64,000 bases of DNA from Propionivibrio sp. (GCA_016705685.1 JADJLB010000012.1:1-64000); one strand, 5' to 3'; counted from the first letter of the stretch, positions 1 through 10,444 are shown. Made by a program: numbers and translations. The notes: a model not told the origin generated them from the letters alone.

Positions 1-44
1 CTCTCCGTGATCTCTGTGTCTCCGTGCCTCAGTGTTGAAGGCGT
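1..44. repeat. Dispersed CTCTGTGT-type repeat, single arm
   Basis: The first 44 bases carry the purine/pyrimidine-skewed motif (CTCTGTGTCTCCGTG) also found as inverted pairs at 36747-36855 and 37661-37775. Only one arm is visible here, so the partner may lie before the window. It sits just after the stop of the permease gene on the minus strand. Confidence 0.7.
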
Positions 45-935
45 TTAGCGGCTGGTAAGGAATGTAAATACCATATCCGCGAGAGGATGATGCCGATGCA
101 CCCAAGCAGCACCGCGCGCGTTGTCGCCCGCCCACGCCCTCGGCACCGGCATTCACGTTGAAGCCGTTGGCCGCGCCGATGAGGAGCGATAATCACGGCA
201 AAAATGAAGCTCTTGAGCACGCCATGAATCACGTCGTCGACGACCAGCGCACTTCGAAAACTCGATCGAAGAATATGCCAATCGGCAGACTCTCGATTCG
301 CCGGCGCAATACAGCGCCCCACCGACCGCGCAACCGGGTCGGACAGAATGGTCAATGCCGGCAGGGTCTGGCAACATGGCGGCCAGCAGCGGCGCCGCAG
401 ATAGCGCACCGGAACAGTTCCGATCACGCGCAAGGCGTCGATTTCCTGCGGAAATACTGCGCTGGTGCTGCCGATGCGCGCCGCGATGGCCGAGCCGGAA
501 CGCCCGGCGGCTGAGATCGGTGATCAGCGGAACCAAACTCGCGCGTCACCGACGGGGGCTGAGCACCACCTGCCCTCGGCACCGAAGGTGCCGCAGCGTA
601 TAAATGCCTTGGATGGCCAGCATCATCCCGGTGGCGAAGAGGAGGCCAGCGCGACGATGGGGGATCGCATTTACCGCCAACGCCGATGGCCTCGCTTGAA
701 CACCGCGCCCAGAGCGCGCACCGGCACAAACGCCGCCAATGAAGCCGAGCAGCAGCCGGTAAAACGCCTCGACCATCAGCGCGGCGTGATAGCCGACTTC
801 CGGACCGGTTGCAGGCTACGCTGGCCGACTTACCCACGAGACGAATGACAGGACGTTCATGCGTATCCAGAAGAAGGGTGAAGGCGGCGTTTGACGATTG
901 AGCGCCGGAATCCGGTATGGCTCCAAACCACGTCA
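45..935 (-). pseudogene. MlaE-type ABC transporter permease (frameshifted)
   Basis: Joining minus-strand frames gives an MlaE/YrbE-like permease. Near 550-720 there is a segment reading FATGMMLAIQGIYTLR, then VPLITDLS and a GRSGSAIAARIGS-like stretch near 430-530, then RVIGTVPVRYL, and a C-terminal end LADMVFTFLTSR with stop TAA at 45-47. In the family this inner-membrane protein moves phospholipid with an ATPase (MlaF) and an MCE protein (MlaD). At least four frame changes are needed to read it, several in G or C runs. I therefore think the gene is probably intact in the organism and damaged by sequence errors. No ATPase or MCE gene follows inside the window. The upstream STAS and ATPase genes suggest regulatory coupling. 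Confidence 0.6.
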
Positions 936-939
936 TCTA

Positions 940-1200
940 GCGAGGGCGCCAGATCAAGAATACCTTGTCGAGCCGCGCCAGCTTCCAGCACGTTCATCGC
1001 CGGTTGCGCGACTGCCGCAAGGCGAAATCCATGCCCACTGCTTTCGCCCGCCTGATACCTTCGACCAGGCTGGCGCCGCTGGGGCTAGCTATCCTGATAG
1101 CTGACTGCCGAAAGATCGATGAGCAACGGCGTTTTCTTGCTAGAAGACGGTAATCGAGAATGACCTCGCGTACCACCTGGGTGACGAATGCGGTCAGCCA
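940..1200 (-). pseudogene. STAS-domain anti-sigma factor antagonist (frameshifted)
   Basis: The minus strand near 1090-1140 reads KKTPLLIDLSAVSYQDS, the typical second strand and phosphorylatable-serine loop of a STAS domain. It is followed in another frame by GASLVEGIRRAKAVGMDFALR and then NVLxLARLDKVFLI near 950-1000, the usual closing helix. In partner-switching systems such proteins bind an RsbW-like kinase and are dephosphorylated by a PP2C (SpoIIE/RsbU) phosphatase; both partners appear just upstream. Two or three frame changes separate the pieces. It may be a separate small gene or fused to its neighbour; the sequence quality does not allow a decision. Confidence 0.5.
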
Positions 1201-1660
1201 TCGCCGGAAAGGCGAACTACCATGTACGGCGTCCGGAATTCGGTTTACGTATATCCACTTGCGCTTCCCCTCGCGAGATACGCTTGGTCAGTTGCAGGAA
1301 CCGGTTTGCATAACCCTCCGGCGCCGGCCGGTAAGGCCACCGTCCATCAATTCGCGCATGAACCGTACGCCCAGCCCGCCGGGCCGCAGCTCGTGCAATT
1401 CCCGTGGGCGCAAATCCTCATCTTTACCGGGTAGGCCGGTGTCCAGCAATTGCACCATCAAGCCGCGTCATCATTAACGCCCTGCGCAGCGTGAAACCCC
1501 TGTCCGGCGGCAAACCCGTAGCCGTGCTTGATGATATTCATGCACGCCTCATTGATCGCCAGCACCACCTGCTCGCTCGCTTCCTCGGGCGTGCATTGCG
1601 CGCTGGCACGCCTCGCGCACCGCCGCACCTGTGAGCTTCCGCCGACAAATCCTCGGTACG
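1200..1660 (-). pseudogene. RsbW-like serine kinase / HATPase anti-sigma factor (frameshifted)
   Basis: The minus strand at about 1520-1590 reads EQVVLAINEACMNIIKHG, a clear N-box of the GHKL ATPase family as used by RsbW/SpoIIAB-type kinases. At about 1341-1420 another frame reads RPGGLGVRFMRELMD, the G2 region. Both are diagnostic and lie in the right order and spacing for a ~140-residue anti-sigma kinase. At least two frameshifts separate them. Flanked by a SpoIIE phosphatase upstream and a STAS protein downstream, it would complete a partner-switching module. The target of the switch is not visible. Confidence 0.5.
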
Positions 1661-1676
1661 CGCTGGAAACATGCGT

Positions 1677-2790
1677 TCAAGGCAGCTCGGCCATCAGCCG
1701 ATCACCAGCAGCGTCAGGTCGTCGCGCAGGCTCCTGCCGGGATGGATAAGCGTCTACCGACCACGCGTTCGAGCTGCATTCGGCGGGCGGCCGAAGCGAA
1801 TACTTGTCAAGCAGCGCCTTCAGGCCGAAGGCTTCCAGCATTCTGCCGTCCGCCGACCAGCCGGTCACCCCATCGGTAAACAGAATGAGGCCATCCGCCA
1901 TCGAGCTTCGGGCGCTGGTCGGTATAGGTCATGCCCGGCAGAATGCCGGGCGGCGGCGAGGATTCTTCAAGCTCGCGATGGACACCCGACCGGCTGCGAT
2001 AGACGGCGGCTGATGTCCGGCGTTGGCAAACGGGGGTTTCGCCATTGGCCGGGTTGTACACCGACACCGCCATCGTCACAACATGCCGCCGACCGGCGGT
2101 TTCGGCCAGTTCGTCGTTAAGTAGCCAGCAACTGCGCCGGATCATTTTCGTCTTGCCGAGGCAGCTAGACAGGTGTTCGTCTTGGCCATCAGCATCGCCG
2201 AATTCGTTCCGCCCCGCCCGATATCCTTGGCCCCCAGGCGTGCGACCATCGGCAACGGTGAGGAAATCATAAAATCGCCAGGGGCCTCCAGCGCCGACGA
2301 GATTCAGTCCATGGATAGGAAAATCGTCCGCAGGTTGGTCGGGCAGCAGGTTGCGCTGAATCTCGCGCGCCAGATCGAACTCTCGGCGCATGCGCTCCTG
2401 CTCAAAGCCAGCGCTTCAGTCATCTGCGCATTGTGCACAGCCAGCGAAACCATGCCGGCCAGCACCTGCAGGAAGCGCTTGTCACGCCGGATCGAAAGAC
2501 CGTCGCCCTTTGCGCTTGTTTGATCACCTCCAACGCGCCCAGCATACGCCCTTGACCATCAGCAGCGCACGGGATAAGAACGGGTCGTGAAACCCGTGCG
2601 GTCATCGACGGCGGCGGTGCTGAAATCCCCGTCGGCCGACACATCGCGCACCATGGACGGCATTTTCGACAGCGCGAACCGCCTTGATGCCCTGATTCAT
2701 ATGGCGATGGTCAGGCCCTTGATCGAGACCGGCCCGGCTCAGGCCGAGCAAGTCGAGGTCTCGCCCGCCGCGTCGACCAGGAAGATCGGC
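1677..2790 (-). pseudogene. GAF-SpoIIE (RsbU/PP2C-type) serine phosphatase (frameshifted)
   Basis: The longest readable piece (1807-2391) begins MRREFDLAREIQRNLLP, the characteristic linker that opens SpoIIE/RsbU phosphatase domains. It continues with VVTMAVSVYNPANGE; the LILFTDGVTGWSADG metal-binding segment lies at 1830-1901 in another frame. Upstream (2420-2650) are fragments of a GAF domain (AAVDDRTGF, GRMLGALEVI). The protein would sense a signal through GAF and dephosphorylate the STAS antagonist encoded downstream. At least four frame changes occur within 1.1 kb. The N-terminal limit is uncertain because the region beyond 2790 is unreadable. Confidence 0.55.
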
Positions 2791-2799
2791 AACGCACCA

Positions 2800-4485
2800 T
2801 TATCCATGTAAGCCATGATCCTGCACCGCATTTGGCCAGCGTCTGGCTCATCTCGGGCGCGCCGACGAAATATCTGGCTGATTACCAGGCGCAGCTCCAT
2901 ATCGCCCGTCCGCCGGGACTTGGCGTTGTTGTCGGCCGGTTAGCTGAGCGTGTTCGATCGACACCGCAGGAAGCTCAGGTGCGTCGTATTGCAGGAAGAC
3001 GCATTATCGCTGATTCGGCTTTAGAGCGGGCGTCGATGAACCGCAGCGAAATGCGGTACGGGCGGATCCTGATCGTCGTCGTAGAGCGTGTAAAGGTATC
3101 TCGATCAAACCAGCACGCAGGAAGCCCTCGATCTCATCCCGATCAAAGCCAGAGAGAGAAAATCAAGTTGTTCGCCGCATTCCGGCTGCGACAGGACTGC
3201 AGGATTACCGCGCGGGGCAAGCCAGATCCGAGATGGCTCGTAGCGGCACGAAAGCTGACTCGGATCCCGCAGAATCTGGATCGTGTTGCACTCGTACTTG
3301 AGATCAGAATCCCTGCACGACCACGACACCGGAAGGTCGAACAGATCGGCGACCCAGTGATCCTCGTGCTGCCGGGATAACGCTACCGGCGCGGCGATGT
3401 GCCGATGGGGAGATGTCGGGCCGTAACCCGGCCCAGCCATGCTGCGACAGGGCTTCGGCATCGTCATGATCCGCAGCCGATGGTGATCGCCGGAACGCCA
3501 GCAGAGCATCACAATCGCCCAGGTATGCAGTCAGGCAGCAAGAGATTGGGTTTTCCGTCGGCCCAATATACGCGCAAAATATCGCCGCCCGCTCGGGCAT
3601 GGAATGGCCAAGCCCAGCCGTTGGGATCCATCCCGATCGGCGTATTCCCCTGGCCCAGACGTTTGCGTTGCACTGGATCAAAATTGGTCAGCGGTATGTC
3701 GACGCCGGAGCTTGTTACGGTCTGTTGAAACCGATCTTTTGCAGGTCACCAACCTGATCGCGCTCTCCGACCCGCCAAGCGCAACACATCGGCATCACTT
3801 CCACACCAGGCGACGACGACCGGCCGCTTCGCGGGCGGTGATTTGAACACTATCCACGGCACGCGGGTTGCCCGGCCGCCGTTGAACCAATAACAAAGCA
3901 CCGGCGAACTCGGTTGCCGATGATACTATCGAGATGAGTCCGCCAGCGTGGCTGGCAAAACCAACCACCCGGTAGGCACCGATTACACCCCGATGCCGCT
4001 GAGGATATTTTAATGCGAGCGGCGCAAAAAATGGCGTGATTGCTCCCAACCTGGTCGGCGCGTGCCTCGATCTGCCTGAACTGCTCAGCGGTCCAAGGCG
4101 AGAAGCGATAGAGTTTGACCGCGGGCCGATCTTCCAGCTGAAAGCGCACATGATCCTACAGGCTGATGCCGGGCCAGTGCGAATCGAGACCACGCGTTCC
4201 GTAGCAGCTGCCCGCCGGGTCCAGCAAGCGATCCGACGGAACCCGTCCAGGAATGGACCACTTTGGCATTGTCGTTGATCACCCCGATCCACTTCCGAGA
4301 TAGCGGCTAGGAACGTCGAGATGATCGGATCGGCGTTGCTGCCGATTCGCGGTGCCGGCGTATCCGGGATGCTATGAACCTGAGGCACAGGCGGCAAGCG
4401 CCAGAACGCAGGCAGCCCATCAGCACGCCGCAAAGAAAGCGTGTCCAATTTAGCAGATCGGTCAAGCCGGTCATCGCCCCAGGAT
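2800..4485 (-). other. Coding-like region without recognisable gene
   Basis: This 1.7 kb has the base composition of its coding neighbours but no continuous reading frame. Minus-strand pieces such as 3795-4712 and 3105-3512 look protein-like in places. I cannot join them into a known family. Given the indel density on both sides, one or two minus-strand genes with sequence errors are likely here, probably including the N-terminal part of the phosphatase gene. I do not assign a function. Confidence 0.35.
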
Positions 4486-5753
4486 TCAGACGGTCGCTTC
4501 GAGCCAGCGTAGCGTCTTTTCCGCTTTGACCGTCGGGTGATAGCTCCACGGGTTAGCGAGCGCCCAAGTGACGCAGGCATTGCCGTTGAAACGCATCGGG
4601 GCCGAGCTTGGATTGTCGCGAAGATATTCTGGTGATAATGGGTCGGCGATCGAGGCGCGACCGACCGAAGGATGGCGTCGCCCCGCCCGCACCAGCTGAT
4701 CGCCGCCTCCATCGCTGCGCATTTGAAAACCTCCGACGCATATCACCGGAATCGCCAGCTGTTTCTTGAATTGCGGCGTGTGGTCGAAAGGTTATAGCCA
4801 CAGCGCCCTTTCCAGAACAGATTCGAGGCCAGCGTGACCAACGGCCTGAACACTTGCAGCAAAGGTGCGGCGCAGCGGCGGCGGGTAACTCATGCTGCCC
4901 TTGAGCATGTTGCGCAGGCACTGGTCGAACGTACCGCAGACCATCGGAAAACCTGACTCATAATGCCCAACGGATATCTCCACGGCGTCTATGCCCTCCC
5001 CGCGCTGCAGCAGCGTTGCTGCTTCGACCAGCTCGCCGGTGTGCAGACCATCGCGCAACGGCAGGCAGTCCGAACCACCATTTTGACGATCACCGGAAAG
5101 TCCAGGCCGAGGCGCGATCAGATGGCCTGGATGATCTGGCGGATGAAGCGCGTGCTGCGGTTCTCCATCGAACCGCCATACTCGTCGCTGCGCCGGTTGG
5201 TATAGGGCGTCAAGAACTGGCTGAGCAGGTAGCCGTTGGCCAGATGCGGTTGAACGCCGTCGAAGCCGGCACGCCGGCAACGCTCGGCAGCATCGGCGAA
5301 CTGCCCGACCAGGCGCTGGATCTTTCGACGGTCAGCGCCTGCGGCTTGGTCGCCGGTAGGCAGGTGCGCCTAACGTCGGAAGCCGAGTATGCCACCGGCG
5401 ATTGGGTAAAACGGGGGACCACCTGACGCCCGCAGTGGTTGACTGCGCAAAGAATTTGGCGCCCTGCGCATGCACGGCATCGACGACCCGCAGCCAGAGC
5501 GAATTTTATCGTCATGGTCGGCGCCAAGTTGCAGCGGCGCCGATTTTCTTCGCGGCAGACGGAGGAATATTGCCGGTAATGATCAGTGGCGTGCCGCCAC
5601 GCGCAATCGGCACCTAGAAATCAACCACCGCGTCGGTGGCAAAACCATCAATGTGCCACGCGTTTCGGCGGTGGCGGTCTTGAACAGACGGCCCGGCAGG
5701 ACAAGCGGGCCGATGCCGATGGGACTGAAGGTACGCTGTTTTTGGCGACATGG
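4486..5753 (-). pseudogene. Old Yellow Enzyme-like NADH:flavin oxidoreductase (frameshifted)
   Basis: Joined minus-strand frames give FSPIGIGPLVLPGRLFKTATAETRGT near the start (5620-5750), KFFAQ/NHCGRQVV near 5430-5480, a [22 protein letters not shown] stretch near 5220-5270 followed by [10 protein letters not shown], and GGFQ near the 3' end with DPLSPEYLRDN around 4600-4700. This is the FMN-binding barrel of the OYE / 2,4-dienoyl-CoA reductase family. The length (~1.27 kb, ~420 codons) fits a stand-alone OYE-type enzyme lacking the C-terminal iron-sulfur and NAD domains. At least six frame changes are needed. The family reduces activated double bonds with NAD(P)H; the substrate is unknown. 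Confidence 0.6.
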
Positions 5754-5826
5754 CAGGCTCCTCTCGGTTGCGTTGCTCAGTACATGCGGCAGTTCAAGTC
5801 TGTGCGGAAATACCGAACGGAATGGT

Positions 5827-6309
5827 TCAGGCACTTTCCAGCCAGTGCGAAACAATCGTGCGGATCAACCCAAGGCGCCCGAAGTCGTAGGTCGCCAGCT
5901 GCTCGGGTGAAACCCGTCTGACCTCGGCGATCTCGTCGTTCAACTTCACCTGACCGTGGGCTTCGACGGCATAAGCGATGATCAGTTGATTGAATCTGGG
6001 GTGCGGATAATGGCCGATGAACTTGCACGCGCTGCCCTTGAGGCCAAGCTCTTCTTCCGTCTCCCTGAGAATCGCGCTCTCGGGCGATTCACCCTGCTCC
6101 AGGAAGCCGGTGATCATGGAGAACATGCCTTCCGGCCAGGTGGCATTCTCGCCGGACGTACTGGCCTCGTTCCGCACCAGACCAGCAACCACCGGGATGG
6201 GATTGTTCCAGCTGACGAACTGGCACTGCACCGACGAACACGCCAGGCGCACGACGCCGTCCACAGGGCGGCTTTCAAGATCGCTTCGGCAAAAAGGACA
6301 GTATTTCAT
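5827..6309 (-). CDS. Nudix hydrolase with N-terminal zinc ribbon
   Basis: This intact 160-residue protein has a Cys4 ribbon at residues 4-29 (CPFC, then C24 and C29) and a complete Nudix box at about 68-90 (GFLEQGE...RETEEELGL). That is the arrangement of the C-terminal half of NADH pyrophosphatase (NudC) and related small enzymes. It should hydrolyse a nucleoside diphosphate derivative with magnesium; the substrate is not defined. ATG at 6309 is chosen because the zinc ribbon starts at residue 4 and the upstream extension belongs to the EamA gene. It is one of only three undamaged genes in the first 11 kb. Confidence 0.85.
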   Translation of the reverse strand: MKYCPFCRSDLESRPVDGVVRLACSSVQCQFVSWNNPIPVVAGLVRNEASTSGENATWPEGMFSMITGFLEQGESPESAILRETEEELGLKGSACKFIGHYPHPRFNQLIIAYAVEAHGQVKLNDEIAEVRRVSPEQLATYDFGRLGLIRTIVSHWLESA

Positions 6310-6391
6310 CGGCGCATCGTGCCAGGAACGAATTGGAAGATCAAGGCGAAAAATGGCAAAGGGACGTATCGCCTTCCACACGCCGGTGCGC

Positions 6392-7255
6392 TCAGTGCGC
6401 ACGAGCCAGCATGACGATACCGGCAACCATGCAGGCCGTACCGACGATACGCGATGGAACAAAGGTTCACGCAGCAGTCTGGCGCAAAACAACACGCCGA
6501 CCAGCATCAGAGCCCGCGGACCGGTGCAATGTAACTGAGCGGGGCCATCGTCATGGCAAATAGCACGAGCGTGTAGGACAACGGAGAAAGCAACCCGACG
6601 GCAACAATGTATCGGCTGTTTAGCCGCCATTGGGCTTTAAGACCCTGATCGTCTCCGAGCGCCAGCGGTGCAAGAAGAATGCTCCGGATGGCAAGACCGA
6701 GGGCGTAATACAGGACCGCGCCACACCGAGCGTCTTGACGGCCCAACCGTCAATCACTGTGAGGGCGGCGATGGTCAGTCCGGTGAGGGTTCCCCAGACG
6801 ACAACCGCTCGCGCCTTTGGTGTGGCAAGGAATGAAACACGGGCGGCTCCCGCCATCAGGGCAATGCCCGTCAAGACTGCGAAGATACCCAACCATACAA
6901 AACTGGGCGATTCGTTCAGAACGACTATCGCACCAAACACGGCAAACAGAGGCCCCGTCCCGCGGGCCAAGGGGTAAACAACCGAAAATTCGCCTTCGCG
7001 ATAACCCTTCTGCAGAACCAGCGAATACACCACATGAACGATCGCGCTGCCTATGATCGCGATCCATGCCTGAACGGTAAGTTGATGCGCGTTGGTGAAC
7101 CAGGAAGACAACCCGAATGGAGCGGCAACAACCAGGCTGACCAATCCAAACAGCCACACAAACGGCAAGCCGCCAGACGCCTTCTTGGCGAAGTAGTTCC
7201 AAAGCGCATGACATAATGCGCCGGCAACGACAAGGCTGAGCGCATCTGAGTTCAT
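6392..7255 (-). pseudogene. EamA-family drug/metabolite transporter (frameshifted)
   Basis: The first ~185 codons from ATG 7255 are in one frame and show repeated membrane helices (residues ~4-25, 33-55, 65-85, 100-120, 125-145, 155-175). The rest continues in two other frames (GLAIRSILLAPLALGD near 6700, LMLVGVLFCARLLREP near 6490, CMVAGIVMLARAH) to a TGA at 6392-6394. The total span of 864 nt equals 288 codons, the usual ten-helix EamA length, so compensating indels are likely. Such inner-membrane permeases export or import small metabolites; the substrate is unknown. The stop lies 83 nt before the Nudix start, so co-transcription is possible. Confidence 0.65.
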
Positions 7256-7298
7256 TGACTATCGTCGGACACCGCCCGCTTGCCAGTAAGTCGCTTAC

Positions 7299-7574
7299 TC
7301 ATCGTAGTACGAACCCGAGGGCGGACCCGCCAACAAGGGCATCACCACCAAATTTTTCAGGAGGGATGTTCTTTACCGAGGCCTGATGCGCAGCGACGGA
7401 CGTCCACACCTCGATGATCACGAATTCATTGACGTTGTCCTGGTGTTGAAGCAATTGACACGATTCGCAACCTGGCGACTGCTCGATCAGCGGAAGGATT
7501 GAAACCAGAAATTCGCGCAAGCTGTTTGACAAACGTTCTTTGGCGCGGAAGGTGTTGATACGTGTAATGCTCAT
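7299..7574 (-). CDS. Antibiotic biosynthesis monooxygenase (ABM) domain protein
   Basis: This 91-residue single-domain protein resembles the YgiN/ABM dimeric alpha-beta barrel family. It has an N-terminal ITRINTFRAKE strand, a central PGCESCQLLQHQDN segment and the EFVIIEVWTSVAAHQAS strand-helix typical of the fold. Members act as cofactor-free oxygenases on quinol-like substrates or as small stress proteins. The frame is intact. It is followed 43 nt downstream by the EamA gene in the same direction. The substrate cannot be inferred. Confidence 0.75.
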   Translation of the reverse strand: MSITRINTFRAKERLSNSLREFLVSILPLIEQSPGCESCQLLQHQDNVNEFVIIEVWTSVAAHQASVKNIPPEKFGGDALVGGSALGFVLR

Positions 7575-7612
7575 CGAATACTCCTGAGAAGGAACCGATT
7601 GAAACGTTGTCG

Positions 7613-7932
7613 CTAGTTCCAGTGCGGTGAAGTGACAATTATCATCAGCGCGAAGAGGCCGTAGAGCAGCCCCGGAACCGCCAGAATGGCGAGCACGGCT
7701 ATCGCCAGACCGGTCCGGCCGTGCATGTGCAAACGGTGCCCAAGAAACAGAATCGCCGCGGTTGCCGAGAGCAGGAAAGCCACAGGCTCATGTTGAATGA
7801 AGAAACCGATCCGTCTCCGATTCCGACAACGAAGAAACCCGCCGCCAGTGCGGTCACAAGGGCAGCGATCGCGAAGGTGGCCCAGTAAATGACACGACGC
7901 GGAGACGTTGGTGAAGATGCCGATGAATTCAT
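7613..7932 (-). pseudogene. Small membrane protein, three helices (frameshifted)
   Basis: Starting at ATG 7932, the protein begins MNSSASSPTSPRRVIYW and has helices at about residues 14-35 and 45-65. A single-base loss near 7780 shifts the frame, and the third helix (AIAVLAILAVPGLLYGLFALMIIV) is in another frame ending with TAG at 7613-7615. The 320-nt span is one base short of a multiple of three, which fits one deletion. Its length (~106 residues) suggests a small inner-membrane protein of unknown function. Confidence 0.55.
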
Positions 7933-8057
7933 GGAAGACTCACTGAAACAGGTACTGTTTCTTGCCGCACTGAGCAGGGGCTAAGAACGTGGCAGAAACG
8001 CATTTCATAGGCGTATTGGCGAGCCCAGGATGCGCCATTTCAAAGAAGCAAAGCCAA

Positions 8058-8379
8058 CTATTCAATGGGGGTCGACAATGACGGCGGTGCCATAGCAAGC
8101 ACTTCGGTCAGACCCGCCATGAGCTCGGTTGCGTCGTAACGCATTCCGATAATCGCATTGGCTTTGAGCGATTGGCCATGCTGCCGCATGAGTTGAAATG
8201 TCTCCGAGCGAGCACGTTCCACAAAGCGCAGTATAGATGGTGATATTGCCGCCAAACAGCGATTGAATGCCACCAAGAAAGTTGCCGATGATCGACCGGG
8301 AGCGAACCGTAATCCCTCGAACCACGCCAAGATTCTTCGTGATTCGGTAACCTGGCAGTTCGAATGCTGTAGTAATCAT
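8058..8379 (-). pseudogene. YbjQ/UPF0145 family protein (one extra base)
   Basis: The N-terminal part (ITTAFELPGYRITKNLGVVRGITVRSR) and the C-terminal part (ERARSETFQLMRQHGQSLKANAIIGMRYD) are unmistakable YbjQ-family sequence. They are split by one extra G at about 8218 (TGTGGAA where TGTGAA keeps the frame). The span is 107 codons plus one base, the normal length for this heavy-metal-binding-like pentameric family. Function in bacteria is unclear. I take this as a sequencing error rather than a real disruption. Confidence 0.7.
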
Positions 8380-8663
8380 TGAGTTGTCCATGGTCTCTCC
8401 GTATTCAAAAATTCGTTAAAGGGCAATCGTTGATGAATGGTTGTGCTGATTGAGGTTCGAAAGCCGTGCGCGGAACCCAAGACGCGCTCTCGTGGGTCGA
8501 ATCGACGGCTGGCTTCCGCTTAAAAAGCGCAAACACGCTGCGCGGCCTGCAACAGAAACTCGACCTTCACTGCATCGAGCGGAAATACGATGCTGCCTCT
8601 ATCCGTACGATTCAGAACGCCTGCGCTAATCTTAGTAGTTATGCAACGGATATTGACGGAGAC

Positions 8664-8969
8664 TCACGCATGAACCGCTTGTGCCACCAGCTTCACCCCA
8701 GAGCCGTACAGACGCGGCTGATAGTATCGAAGCGCGGCTGAGCATCGGATCGTAAGGCTCTGTAAAGTGCTTCACGAGTAATTCCGGAAGCGCGGGCGAT
8801 CTCGCTCATTCCACGCGCACGAGCAATATCACCGAGCGCCGCAGCCAGTAAGGCGGGATCGTTCTCTCTTCAGAATAACAGTGAGATATGCTGCCATATC
8901 GTCTTCGTCTTTCAGATGTTCTGCGGGATCGAAATCAGGAAGGTCAGCGATACGAATTTTCTTGGTCAT
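8664..8969 (-). pseudogene. HI1420-type antitoxin, HTH (frameshifted)
   Basis: The gene starts at ATG 8969 with MTKKIRIADLPDFDPAEHL, then continues in shifted frames with NDPALLAAALGDIARARGMSEIARASG..REALYRALRSDAQPRF and a short tail ending VKLVAQAVHA, TGA at 8664-8666. This is the downstream partner of the HI1419/HI1420 addiction family, with a helix-turn-helix in the second half. There are two small indels. It starts 4 nt after the stop of the toxin gene, the normal toxin-first order for this family, and probably represses the pair. Confidence 0.65.
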
Positions 8970-8972
8970 GAT

Positions 8973-9268
8973 TCATTCCTCCATCGTGGCCGCGAGTTTT
9001 TCACGGCCTTGGCAATATCGGCGGACTGTGAACTTGTCGCCGCCGCCGAGCATTACGATCAATGTTTCACCCCGCTGAATGTAGTACATGCGCCATCCCG
9101 CGCCGAAATGTTCGCGCATCTCGACGACACCATCGCCGACAGGCCCTACATCGCCAGGTTGCCCAGCATCGCCTTGCGCAAGCGAACATTGAGTCGCTGC
9201 CGGGTAATCCGGTCTTTCAGGCCATCCAGCCAAGTAGAAAATACATCGGTGCGTTTGATCGAGAACAC
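8973..9268 (-). pseudogene. HI1419-type RelE/ParE-superfamily toxin (frameshifted)
   Basis: From GTG 9268 the frame reads FSIKRTDVFSTWLDGLKDR and LNVRLRKAMLGNL. After a one-base deletion (a lost G near 9150) it continues VGPVGDGVVEMREHFGAGWR and MYYIQRGETLIVMLGGGDK. This order is diagnostic of the HI1419 (HigB-like) ribosome-dependent mRNase family, normally ~98 residues; the span here is 98 codons plus two bases. GTG is used because no in-frame ATG lies close upstream. It pairs with the antitoxin that follows. Confidence 0.65.
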
Positions 9269-9364
9269 GCTTAAACTGTAGTCGTCTGGTTACACCTTGT
9301 CAACTGCTCAATCAGCAAGGTGAAGACGGGGCATAAGGATGGTTGGCGCCCTTCTCAACGATCA

Positions 9365-10444
9365 TCAGCTTGGACAGGACGACATCTCCAGCAAATCGAG
9401 CGTCGGATAGTCGATATATCCTTTGCTTCCGCCTTGGTAGAACGTTGTCGTATCCGGCGGGTTGAGCGGTGCGTTTTGGCGAAAGCGTTCGGGCAGATCG
9501 GGGTTGGCGATATACGCTTGACCGAACGCTACGGCATCGGCGTCGCCATTGGCGATCGCTTGTTCGGCCGATTCCTTGGTAAATTGTTCGTTCGCGATAA
9601 GCACACCACCGAAAGCGGCTTTGATTGTTTTGCCAATACTGTCCGGCCCGAGATACTCGCGCGTGCAAATGAATGCGATCTTGCGTCGGCCGAGTTCAGT
9701 GGCCACATAGCCGAATGTAGCGGCCGGATTGGAATCTCCCATCGAGTGCCTGTCTCCGCGTGGTGCGAGGTGCATGCCGACGCGTTGACTTCCCCAAACG
9801 TCGATGACCGCATCCGTGACTTCCAGCATAAGGCGCGCTCGATTTTCGACACTGCCGCCGTAGTCATCCGTGCGGCGATTCGTGCTGTCCTGGAGGAATT
9901 GATCCAGCAGATAGCCATTGGCGCCGTGAATTTCCACACCGTCGAAACCCGCGGCTTTCGCATTTTCCGCGCCTTGCCGATAGGCTTCGATGATTCCGGG
10001 AATCTCGTCGCGTTCGAGCGCTCGCGGAGTCACAAAAGGCGTCTCGGGGCGGACCAGACTGACATGGCCTGCTGGCGCGATCGCGCTGGGCGCCACCGGC
10101 AAGTCACCGTTGAGGAAGAGCGGATGCGAAATGCGGCCTACATGCCAAAGCTGCAAGAAGATGCGGCCACTCTTCTGGTGCACTGCCTGGGTGATCAGCT
10201 TCCACCCTGTCACTTGCTCGGCTGACCAGATGCCGGGCGTTTCGGCGTAGCCCACGCCTTGCGGCGTGACCGAGGTCGCTTCGGTGATGATCAGCCCCGC
10301 GCTCGCACGCTGCGCGTAGTATTCGGCCATCAGGGAATTTGGAACACGCACCGCTCCGGCGCGGCTGCGGGTCAACGGCGCCATCACAATACGGTTCGGC
10401 AACAATAAATCGCCAACACGCAAGGGATCAAAAAGAGTCGTCAT
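9365..10444 (-). CDS. nemA: Alkene reductase, Old Yellow Enzyme family (NemA-like)
   Basis: This intact 359-residue protein starts TTLFDPLRVGDLLLPNRIVM and has MAPLTRSRA near residue 27, LWHVGRISHP near 100, and HGANGYLLDQFLQDSTNRR near 185 followed by DDYGGSVENR. These are the FMN-binding and active-site motifs of N-ethylmaleimide/xenobiotic reductases. It reduces electrophilic alkenes, nitro compounds or nitrate esters with NAD(P)H in the cytoplasm. ATG 10444 is chosen over an upstream in-frame ATG because it matches the family N terminus. It diverges from an ArsR-type regulator 83 bp away, which probably controls it. Confidence 0.9.
   Translation of the reverse strand: MTTLFDPLRVGDLLLPNRIVMAPLTRSRAGAVRVPNSLMAEYYAQRASAGLIITEATSVTPQGVGYAETPGIWSAEQVTGWKLITQAVHQKSGRIFLQLWHVGRISHPLFLNGDLPVAPSAIAPAGHVSLVRPETPFVTPRALERDEIPGIIEAYRQGAENAKAAGFDGVEIHGANGYLLDQFLQDSTNRRTDDYGGSVENRARLMLEVTDAVIDVWGSQRVGMHLAPRGDRHSMGDSNPAATFGYVATELGRRKIAFICTREYLGPDSIGKTIKAAFGGVLIANEQFTKESAEQAIANGDADAVAFGQAYIANPDLPERFRQNAPLNPPDTTTFYQGGSKGYIDYPTLDLLEMSSCPS

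Noticed and set aside
8466..8741. Plus-strand 91-codon frame MRGTQDALSWVES...
   Set aside because: It overlaps the clear antitoxin gene on the other strand, has no ribosome site and matches no family.
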